The notes under the pieces were generated by a model. It saw only the letters and a program-made list of their open reading frames with translations, was not told where the DNA came from and did not search any database. From assembly GCA_009760855.2 (NCBI GenBank), contig WPIO01000107.1:871001-935000 (forward strand): DNA of 64,000 bases. Direction: 5' to 3'. Positions 58,201-64,000 of this stretch are shown piece by piece (the stretch's first letter is position 1; every line of letters begins with the position of its first letter). Source of the stretch: Cristatella mucedo. Taxonomy: Eukaryota; Bryozoa; Phylactolaemata; Cristatellidae. The translations under genes were made by a program, and so were the position numbers.

Positions 58201-59439
58201 TAAATAACTAGCTAATTTTGCTAATACACCCAGACAGCATATTCTATGTGAAGCAGATAGATAACTAGCTAATTTTCTGCCTCTCGGGACTCCTGGAATT
58301 GCATAGCTCTAAGCATTAGTACCTAAAACTGCAAAATTCATTGAATTGGCCCTAGTTCACTGGTACTACTAACACGAGGGCCTGCAATACTTGGTGTTGG
58401 CCTTTTCTGCTCTCGAAAGTTTTCGGTTAATCTAAGTTCTCCTGCGTTCCAGTGAACGCAACAATATCTGAGATTCCTTGTTGTAGACCTGAAAGTCTGG
58501 TTGAATTCATAGAGTTTCACCACATGCTAGGTGCAGAACAGTTTTTTTTCTACAACGAAAATGTTTCCAAGGAATGTAATCGTGTTCTTGAAGAGTATTC
58601 CCGTCATGGCCTTGTGCAGGTCCTCATGTGGCAGTCCATCTATCCAGATGCCGCTGTGTACCATAATCAGCAAATAATGCAAATTGATTGCATGTACAGA
58701 AATATGCAGCAGGTAAGAGCTGTCATGGCTGGCTTTTTCGCTAGCCACTTATATTTGAGGTAGGTTCACTGATTAACATGACACAGATCCACCAATTTTC
58801 TTTTCGGGGAGCGAGTGGCAAATTAATAGCTGAGGTGGATGCTGGTTATGCGAAGAATTTCTGCGTACCATGCGTCTCACGTACGTATCAATAACGTCGT
58901 AGCATCTTCGTTCACAGGCAACGTTCGTTGCACAGATAGATGTTGATGAAGTGCTGCTCACTCACAATGGAACAGACTGGCTCGAGATGACGAAAAGAGT
59001 TCGCATGAATAATACAGCTGTTTTCATGTTCCTCAACAGATTTTTTTCTGTTGACGAGAAAATACAGTGCTCTCAGCAGAAGGAGCAGAATGTAACAGCT
59101 GGAAACTCTGGTCTATATGATTATGTACCTGCAAGTCTCAGGCGTTTAGCCTATCATGACGTAACTTTTGAACCTCATGTCCGATCAAAGATATTATACC
59201 GACCAGACGCTGTCCATCGAGTTCGAACTCATGATGCATTTGTAATGCCAGGCTATCGCATTACTGTACTAGATCGTAATGTTGGATCACTGAACCACTA
59301 TAGAGGCTGGAATCACGATTGGGTGAGCTCAAAAATCACTCTTTTAGACTTATCAGTTTGCTACTATAGCAAGACACTGCAAACTCGCGTCCAAGTAATG
59401 TTACAGCAGATAAATACAGAACGTATAAATAGGAAATGA
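48987..59439 (+). CDS. GT92 (DUF23) glycosyltransferase, gene 2
   Basis: Five exons (48987-49250, 49540-49775, 56070-56270, 58487-58712, 58918-59439) join to 483 codons including the stop. This is a paralogue of gene 1, about 59% identical over exon 4 by my hand count. It is predicted to be a type II Golgi membrane transferase. The anchor is GVIIGLVLISTYLGLFG. The FNMCTSFC...FAEPQ segment, CVLVYSAYFERR, CVPPLFG, SLVEFIEFHHMLGAEQFFFY, QIDVDEVLLTHN (DxD centre) and RSKILYRPDAVHRVRTH follow. The stem has N-glycosylation sequons (NIS, NGT). Intron phases are 0, 2, 2, 0, as in gene 1, and intron 3 has a GC donor. The start ATG lies in a frame open further upstream to an acceptor-like site, so a longer N-terminus is possible. 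The acceptor sugar substrate cannot be told. Confidence 0.86.
49335..49492 (+). mobile_element. LINE-A 3' end in intron 1 of GT92 gene 2
   Basis: TTTTTCAAGCATGATTTTAC, TTTGCAGCAAATGTAAAGCG, the complete stem-loop and a (TAT)n tail. It fills over half of the 289-base intron, in sense orientation, just upstream of the acceptor. Confidence 0.9.
49540..49775 (+). CDS. GT92 gene 2, exon 2
   Basis: Starts after GTGTTTCAG and encodes RFHSMGGDPENTNG, CVLVYSAYFERR and VTCHIWY. Ends ATGCC|GTGAGT, phase 2. Confidence 0.85.
49905..50130 (+). mobile_element. LINE-A fragment, degenerate
   Basis: TGGAACCAACCTCAAATCC, GGACGTACTTTTAGTTCG, GTGTGGAAC and TGACACAATGCATGCCACC follow the LINE-A 3' order. In intron 2 of gene 2. 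Confidence 0.65.
50131..51125 (-). mobile_element. LINE-A copy, 3' half
   Basis: Tail and weak stem near 50150-50200, 3' UTR (GGGGTGACATGCACAGGATC), and the C-terminal domain on the minus strand (FRSLDSLAPAYLSDL and related pieces in shifted frames). The N-proximal end is near GGTTAGTTTTATCACGAATT. It lies tail to tail with the fragment at 49905-50130, inside intron 2 of gene 2. Confidence 0.82.
51126..51819. other. Intron 2 of GT92 gene 2, unrecognised part
   Basis: Nothing recognised; includes a short (AAT)n near 51695. Confidence 0.3.
51820..51958 (+). mobile_element. SINE-2, old copy
   Basis: GGCCTTGGGTTAAGGCGCTC fits box A, and GTGAGTTCAAGCCTTGGGGC fits box B. A diverged stem-loop follows (AAGAAAGATTCAGTTTTCTT). 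Confidence 0.68.
52008..52155 (-). mobile_element. SINE-2, full length
   Basis: Minus strand: GGTCTAGCGGTTAAGGTGCT (box A), GGGCTCGAGCCCCGAGG (box B-like), GAAGCGCCTGAATAGAGATT and AAGTTCTCTTGGGGCGCTA, then TATAAATGAATTG. The LINE-A-like stem is intact. Confidence 0.9.
52180..52690 (-). mobile_element. LINE-A fragment, degenerate
   Basis: Minus-strand LINE-A words: GAGTGAGTTCCTGGCTTCGG, TACGAACTAAAAAGCGGTC, GATCGTACGATGTGGAGC and AGTGGTATCCAAGTTACGGG. Heavily rearranged. Confidence 0.6.
52691..53917. other. Intron 2 of GT92 gene 2, unrecognised part
   Basis: A 121-codon frame (53096-53461, +) has no recognised domain. Confidence 0.3.
53918..54385 (-). mobile_element. LINE-B C-terminal and 3' end copy
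   Basis: The tail TTAATGTAATTGACTCTGTG is at the left. The minus strand encodes YLNCPAHSAMLITFPSLYD and GRRMRSESRLSF, the LINE-B C-terminus, with changes. Confidence 0.8.
54386..54633. other. Unrecognised sequence
   Basis: Nothing recognised. Confidence 0.3.
54634..54775 (+). mobile_element. SINE-2, full length
   Basis: The clearest plus-strand copy. TTTGGTCTAGCGGTTAAGG (box A), GTGGGCTCAAGCCCC (box B), GTGAAGCGCCTGAATAGAGA, TTAAGTTCTCTTGGGGCGCT, then ATATAAATGAATTTTA. The LINE-A-like stem (AGCGCC/GGCGCT, AGAGA/TCTCT) is fully paired. Confidence 0.92.
54776..55664. other. Intron 2 of GT92 gene 2, unrecognised part
   Basis: Nothing recognised apart from short open frames. Confidence 0.3.
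55665..55780 (+). mobile_element. LINE-B fragment
   Basis: CCTGAGCTGCTACTTGTTTG, CTTACTCGACTGCCCTCTTG, CTCTCTTTGTTGTGTGAGAT and TTGGTTGCCATATTCGTAC follow the LINE-B C-terminal coding order. Confidence 0.65.
56070..56270 (+). CDS. GT92 gene 2, exon 3
   Basis: Starts after CATTTACAG and encodes AVYNCKTPQDVREHPLAVSF to CVPPLFGPL. Ends CTTCG|GCAAGT (GC donor, phase 2), the same junction as in gene 1. Confidence 0.77.
56271..56845. other. Intron 3 of GT92 gene 2, left part
   Basis: AT-rich; no repeat recognised. Confidence 0.35.
56846..57405 (-). mobile_element. LINE-A fragment, very degenerate
   Basis: Order of LINE-A minus-strand words retained: ACCTTGAAGTCAAGATACTG, TTGATACTGGCAGCCAGGCC, GCAAGCCTAGCTGGAGAGTT and GAGCCTTCTTATGAAC. 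Low similarity. Confidence 0.6.
57406..58160. other. Intron 3 of GT92 gene 2, middle part
   Basis: AT-rich; nothing recognised. Confidence 0.35.
58161..58274. repeat. Tandem duplication, 57-bp unit
   Basis: Unit 58161-58217 is repeated at 58218-58274 with a single A/G difference. It lies about 210 bases before exon 4 of GT92 gene 2. Confidence 0.97.
58487..58712 (+). CDS. GT92 gene 2, exon 4
   Basis: Starts after CCTTGTTGTAG with a split Arg codon. Encodes SLVEFIEFHHMLGAEQFFFY and IDCMYRN. Ends CAG|GTAAGA, phase 0; 226 bases, as in gene 1. Confidence 0.87.
58918..59439 (+). CDS. GT92 gene 2, exon 5
   Basis: Starts after TTCACAG and encodes ATFVAQIDVDEVLLTHNGTD, RLAYHD, RSKILYRPDAVHRVRTH and VGSLNHYR. 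Ends TGA. Its C-terminal tail is about 11 residues shorter than that of gene 1. Confidence 0.88.
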   Translation, partial: ATFVAQIDVDEVLLTHNGTDWLEMTKRVRMNNTAVFMFLNRFFSVDEKIQCSQQKEQNVTAGNSGLYDYVPASLRRLAYHDVTFEPHVRSKILYRPDAVHRVRTHDAFVMPGYRITVLDRNVGSLNHYRGWNHDWVSSKITLLDLSVCYYSKTLQTRVQVMLQQINTERINRK

Positions 59440-59543
59440 ATACAACCAAGCATGTAGTTATTCTTTTTTTTTTATAAAAGCTGTAAGCGTAACCACCATT
59501 TTCTTGTTGGCAATTTATTTAAATGCACGAATCTAAATTTATG

Positions 59544-59549
59544 AATAAA
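59544..59549 (+). promoter_or_regulatory. Polyadenylation signal of GT92 gene 2
   Basis: AATAAA about 105 bases after the stop codon. A second AATAAA lies near 59673. Confidence 0.6.
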
Positions 59550-59829
59550 GCTGGAAGAAACTTGTTAGAAGCTCCCTTGGAGTGTTTGGAAAGTTGACGA
59601 GATGCCCGACTTTAGACACGCCTATTTTAGCAAGGCTAATTTGAATTAACACACATATGTGTCTCATATGAAAATAAAATCCGAGATTTCCACAAAGTAA
59701 TTGGGTTTGACCATTTTCCTAATCTCAATTCTTTAACTAATTGCATAAAACTCCTGTAATTCGTGGTGAGATTGGAAGCCAAAAGAATTCTGATGGGACT
59801 GTGAAATTTCGATTCACGTTAAGTTTAGC

Positions 59830-60310
59830 AGTGACAACCAAGTAGGTTGTCTAGTCTTTCAAATTCGGGAAGTTTGCTGCTGTCCATGTGCGCTTGTCAG
59901 TAATACATGCTGGAAGGAAGTTCAAATAGTTTGACGTACTGAAAGGCTGGGTGAGGTTAAAGCATGGGTGCACATGTTTTTCATCTGCAATGAAATAATA
60001 CCTGCACAGGGCTGGTCAATTACCTGGGCAAGAGGGTGAATATAAACGATGACTCTTAGCTTAGTCCAAATTCCCGAGGTCTTTATACAAGCCATGCTGA
60101 CTCTCAGGAGTGATCGGCTCTTAAAGCTTAAGTTTTTGTTGCAAGATCTAAAACTGGTATGTGTTTAGTTAAAGCTACGAATTTCAGTGTGTGAGATGAG
60201 GACCTGTGAACAGACTAGCTCAATTGTCGGGACACTTCTCCAGAATACCTGTGGTTGCAGACTTCTTTGTCGCTACAGGCAAGATTTTTGGTCGCTTTAC
60301 TACGGCAGAC
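59830..60310 (-). mobile_element. LINE-A fragment, RT region, degenerate
   Basis: Minus-strand words: GGGAAGTTTGCTGCTGTCCA, TGTGCGCTTGTCAGTAATAC, TGCTGGAAGGAAGTTCAAAT, GAAAGGCTGGGTGAGGTTAA and GGCAAGAGGGTGAATATAAA. They correspond to the region around the RT catalytic motif. Confidence 0.65.
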
Positions 60311-61321
60311 TGCCACCAATCGTTTTGTAGTTTGTACTTATCTCATGGTCAAAAAATAAAATCGGCCTTCCCACTCTGAGCTGAACGTCGAGAAACTTGA
60401 GAAATCTGAGTGCACGCAAGCATTTATAAGGAAGTGGGTTGATTTAATTCTTCTATTTTTGTGAGGTGGCCAATATATGCTTTAGAATTAAATTAATTTG
60501 TCTAGAGCTCTTAGATAGCTTTCTTACCGCATCCCAGTGCTTGAAATATGCCACAGAGGGCTTGAGCCAACGACGACGGTCGACAAAGGGGAGCATCATC
60601 TTATCCATGAGCCCGACCAGAGAGAGAGAGAGAGCACAGAGGTATAATAGTCCGGTAGTCAGCAAGCGATCACAGTGCTAAAGACGTGAATAACTTTACT
60701 GAGAGGGGAATAGATGAAATAACGAGTCCAGCTGAAAAGACGGCCTTTCTTCCGACTCGTGACATTGAAATACAGAAAACCCATTCGAAGATCATCTGCC
60801 CACGGAAATCGATGGCTCTATTGGAAAAAGAAAACAATGAGTGGAAACTCTATGAAGTCCAGCCTGCTAGATGTATAGACTTGGATAGAAATGAATTTTC
60901 GGGATGAACTTCCAGAAAGCTGGATTGCCAATGCACTACGAGCAGGCCGCAGGGAATCGAATTAATAGTTTTTACTCATCACTTTATATGGCGGAGGTCT
61001 ATTGCTGTCCCTGAGAGATTGTGGCTACAAATTATACGGAAAAACTCCACATAAATTCGTGCAGAACTTGGGCTTCGGAGAACGGTAGCAACGTTCCAGA
61101 AGAAGAAGATTGCACGACTGTGCTTGACCTAATGTGGGCGGTTGTTTACTAAAGGAAGATACACCCGCAAAAGTGTGCCATAATGCGTTCTTTGGAGGAA
61201 AAATTAATATGATGTCTGGTCAAATTCTTGTCAAATAAATTACCTTAATGTTTATACAACTCGCAGACAACCGCAGCATAGAACTGTATTCTACACTGGC
61301 TTTCAACAGTCTGGTACAGTT
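60311..61321. other. Unrecognised sequence
   Basis: A 73-codon frame (60686-60907, +) has no recognised motif. A short GA run is near 60620. Confidence 0.3.
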
Positions 61322-61673
61322 ATGTAATGTATCTCCGTCTGTAACTCCACAAAGTCATAAAGACCATGTGGGTATTACGAAGGAGAGTTTTGTATAGCGC
61401 ACTCACAGCCTAAGCGGCTTTCGGTACGCATTCGGTAGCCAACAGACTTCGTCTCACGCAACAAAGAGAAAGTGGGAAGCATAGCAGAGTCAGGAGAGCA
61501 GTTGAGGTAGTGAGTAGCATAGAAGTAGCAGCTCAGGACCGCTGTAAAGGATGTGCCATAGTCGGCAGTTGGAGAGTAGTTGTCGTTGCGTAAGAGTTGT
61601 GGAAGCGAGTTCCAAAGTCTAGGACCTGCAGAGCTAAAGCTTCTGCCACCAACTGTCTTTAAGCGGAGGTTAC
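61322..61673 (-). mobile_element. LINE-B C-terminal and 3' end copy
   Basis: Tail ATGTAATGTATCTCCGTCTG at the left. The open minus frame encodes SFSSAGPRLWNSLPQLLRND, YLNCSPDSAMLPTFSLL and SVGYRMRTESRLGCECAIQ. It is very close to the copy at 39148-40112, so it is relatively young. Confidence 0.88.
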
Positions 61674-61964
61674 AGTTACAGTATACGCTAAATATAGTTA
61701 GACGCCAAGAGCACACCTCAAATGTCTGGCACACAGTTTTCGGAAATTGAACTGTGGACTACGTGACTAATACTTACATGTCTCTAAATAAATATTATGA
61801 CGCAAAAAGTTTTTATTCGAATAATGTCAGGAACCGCAAATAATATCTAGGCAATCATAATTTGATGGGAGTAGCACATCGACGTTTCAGTGCGTTACAA
61901 ATTACTAGAGAAGAATAACTTCTACAACCAGTGATTTCATGATTATAAAAATTGATTGACTAGG
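61674..61964. other. Unrecognised sequence
   Basis: Nothing recognised. Confidence 0.3.
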
Positions 61965-62058
61965 ATAGTAATACAAATAAATCTGTACAGAGCCACCAGA
62001 GAACTTGATTTCGTTCAGGGCGTTTTGCATAAGCTGCAAAAGAAGCACAGCGAGCACA
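61965..62058 (-). mobile_element. LINE-A 3' tail only
   Basis: AATACAAATAAATCTGTACA, GAGCCACCAGAGAACTTGAT, TTCGTTCAGGGCGTTTTGCA and TAAGCTGCAAAAGAAGCAC. Stem arms are partly lost. Confidence 0.65.
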
Positions 62059-62394
62059 GCGTAGGAGTCCCGAAGGGCTGCCAGGCACGCGCTTCATTGG
62101 CTTTCACTGCTAGAGCGTCGCAGACTGGCACGGTGGAGTTAAGCAGCAAGGCCGATGCCCGAGTCGGACCGAGTCGACCGCAGAAGCCAGCCGGGCTGGA
62201 AGACGCCATCTGCCAGTGGATATGGCTTACGAGTCTCGCGCGACGTAGGCAACGTGCTAGGCTAAGGAATTCATGGCCTTGCGAAATGCCTGGAAGGTGG
62301 CGGAATTGATAGCCAGCTAGCTACAAATGCTGTCACATGCCTCCTCCACACGACTGCCACGTAACCTGGTCCTCAGTGAAGAGGATCTGAACTC
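62059..62394. other. Unrecognised GC-rich sequence
   Basis: More GC-rich than its surroundings, but no coding motif or repeat recognised. Confidence 0.3.
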
Positions 62395-62445
62395 TATATT
62401 GTATATGGCTTTGTGGAGTTGCAGACAGAGATGTATTACTTTACA
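62395..62445 (+). mobile_element. LINE-B 3' terminus only
   Basis: ATGGCTTTGTGGAGTTGCAG and ACAGAGATGTATTACTTTAC match the last ~45 bases of LINE-B. Confidence 0.65.
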
Positions 62446-62943
62446 TAGAAGCTGTACCGTACTGAAGTTGTCACTTTTGCTTGCTTTTTGCCAACGAGTT
62501 AGTGATTTTCCCTTATTAGCCTGGCGTGTGCCAGAAAGTTTCTCAATCGGTGAAGGAATGATGTACGTGCATGTTTTAGCAAGCGATATGTCACTCGGCG
62601 TCGGAATTGGTGGTCCGTTTTCTTACGCAGTGCAGACCATAGTAAGCGAGCACAAACAAATGTGAGAGATCTGCAGTTTATTGGAGAATTGGCAAAATGA
62701 CACTGATGCCTAGACAGCTATGGCAAATGTTGATTTCACAGCAGAGAATCATATGGATAATGAACTGCACAGACTCTCTTTAACGAAATATTAGAACGGG
62801 ATTTTATGTCCCCCCACATATATTGATTTACATTTAGGACCCTCATTGGAAGTTGAACTGCTTTAGAAGAAACTTGACAAGACCGAGCTCCACCAGCAAA
62901 GTATAAATCTTGGAAATCTTCATCATTCACTGCTTCTTCAGAC
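62446..62943. other. Unrecognised sequence
   Basis: Nothing recognised. Confidence 0.3.
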
Positions 62944-63135
62944 ATGCCACGACTCGGCATCAAAGAACGCACTGGAAACTGTGTATTGTATTGTCAATTA
63001 TGGAATAGATGTTTTCCTCTTCTAACAATTGTCATGCTGCTTCTTCTGAGCACAGTTGCATCTGTGGGTAGTTGTAAGCGTTTCTTTACCAAACATAAGA
63101 TCGTCCAGTCTTTAATGACAGCTTTAATCGGGTGA
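62944..63135 (+). CDS. Possible signal-anchor first exon
   Basis: A 63-codon frame begins MPRLGIKERTG and contains a hydrophobic segment (FPLLTIVMLLLLSTVASVG, about residues 23-41) followed by CKRFFTKHK. It meets a good donor-like sequence, ATCGG|GTGAGA, at its end. The layout resembles the first exons of the two GT92 genes upstream (short basic tip, anchor, basic flank). It could be the first exon of a third family member whose other exons lie beyond the window. There is no sequence identity to prove that, and chance is possible. Unproven. Confidence 0.25.
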   Translation: MPRLGIKERTGNCVLYCQLWNRCFPLLTIVMLLLLSTVASVGSCKRFFTKHKIVQSLMTALIG

Positions 63136-63144
63136 GATGGTGAG

Positions 63145-63700
63145 GAATACGGCTACAAGGCTTGTGAAGACACATACCAGAGGTTCAGCCGCGCGTCTCC
63201 TTGGCTGAAGGAGTTTCGACCGCTCCTGGTTGATCAACGGATACCGAGTAAAGTTCTTGCAGTCGCCCGCCATGGCTCGTCGTAGCTTGGCTCCTTCTGT
63301 AGCTTAACTGCTGCACCAGTTTCAGCATCCTCATGCTTTCAGGTCCTCTTTGGGCAATAAACTGGCTGTTCCGTTCTTCCGTCTAAAGACTTTTGGCTGC
63401 AGAAGATTTTGCTCAACAGGTTCGAGCCAGAGGAACTCACTTCCACAGTTCTTACGCTGCGATATGCTTATATTCTGCTGCCGACTATGGCACATCCTAT
63501 CCAGCCGCCCTGAGCAGCCACTTCCATGCTACTCACTACCTCAACTGCTCTCCTCACTCTGCTATGCTTCCCACTTTCTCTTTGTTGTGTGAGACGAAAT
63601 TTGTTGATTACCGTACTCGTACCGAAGCCACTTAGGCTGTGAGCGCGCTCTACAAATCTCTCCTGCGTAGCATCCAATTAATCTTTGTGGCTTTGTTGTT
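63145..63700 (+). mobile_element. LINE-B C-terminal copy
   Basis: GGCTACAAGGCTTGTGAAGA, GTTGATCAACGGATACCGAG, CATGCTACTCACTACCTCAA and CCCACTTTCTCTTTGTTGTG follow the LINE-B C-terminal order, with several indels. The 3' end is near GGCTTTGTTG. Confidence 0.8.
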
Positions 63701-64000
63701 TGAGTACAAAAGCATAAGCGAGGTCGGGTGCCGGCAGGTGGGGAAGCAAGCGGGGAGGGGGGGGGGGTGCATACTGCTCAATCGGCTAATGCCCACGGCG
63801 TTTCTCCCAAGTCCCGACCTTTTATCCAAAGGCGGCTGACAACTAATCAAACACAGCGAGTACCGTCTGGTCACGCGGGCACGTCTGGGTCATCGCGGGC
63901 ACGTCTGAGAAGAATGTCGTAGAGCATGCAAAGGAGTGGTGAGAATCAGCGTGACATCTCTCAAGCAATTTCCGGTCATCCCAAGGGGCTGGGTGGAAGA
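63701..64000. other. Unrecognised sequence with G tract
   Basis: A G-rich run lies at about 63747-63767 (GGGGAGGGGGGGGGG-like). An imperfect 15-base repeat (GCGGGCACGTCTGGG / GCGGGCACGTCTGAG) is at 63876 and 63895. No gene recognised. Confidence 0.4.

Overview
This window is nuclear DNA from an animal, most likely an invertebrate. Coding sequence is split by introns with normal splice sites, genes are few, and long stretches consist of decayed LINE and SINE retrotransposons, microsatellites and small DNA transposons. Nothing prokaryotic is visible. The species cannot be read from the sequence. Expansion of GT92 glycosyltransferases and a SPIN-like hAT element would fit a mollusc or flatworm, but that is inference.

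Host genes. (1) The last coding exon of an IST1 homologue (ESCRT-III regulator) lies at about 6675-7301 (+), with a polyadenylation signal near 7594; its upstream exons were not found. (2) Two complete five-exon genes for Golgi-type glycosyltransferases of family GT92 (DUF23) lie in tandem on the + strand: gene 1 at 20647-28048 and gene 2 at 48987-59439. Both encode a type II membrane anchor, a conserved stem/N-terminal region and a catalytic region with an IDVDE (DxD) motif. All four introns match in position and phase, and the third intron in both genes appears to be of the rare GC-AG type. (3) Two weak candidates are a bS16-like reading frame (44103-44312) and a lone signal-anchor exon (62944-63135) that might begin a third family member.

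Mobile DNA. The labels LINE-A, LINE-B, SINE-1 and SINE-2 are mine. LINE-A and LINE-B are two non-LTR retrotransposon families of the L2/CR1/jockey group, judged by their reverse transcriptase motifs. LINE-A ends in a conserved 3' stem-loop followed by (AAT)n-type repeats. LINE-B ends in TACATTACAT repeats. SINE-1 is tRNA-derived with an (AAAT)n tail. SINE-2 is tRNA-derived and ends in the same stem-loop as LINE-A, so LINE-A probably mobilises it. There are also a 187-bp SPIN-like hAT element with its 8-bp target duplication (40138-40324), two roughly 300-bp GC-rich elements with TG...CA ends and separate 4-bp target duplications (solo-LTR-like, 40622-40921 and 42033-42342), and a decayed Helitron/PIF1-type helicase fragment (25958-26530).

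Layout: 1-6400 repeats and unrecognised DNA; 6.4-7.6 kb IST1 end; 7.9-20 kb repeats, including the longest LINE-B copy; 20.6-28 kb GT92 gene 1; 28-48.9 kb repeat-rich spacer with the hAT and LTR-like elements; 49-59.4 kb GT92 gene 2; 59.5-64 kb repeats. Repeat boundaries are hand-estimated and may be off by tens of bases.
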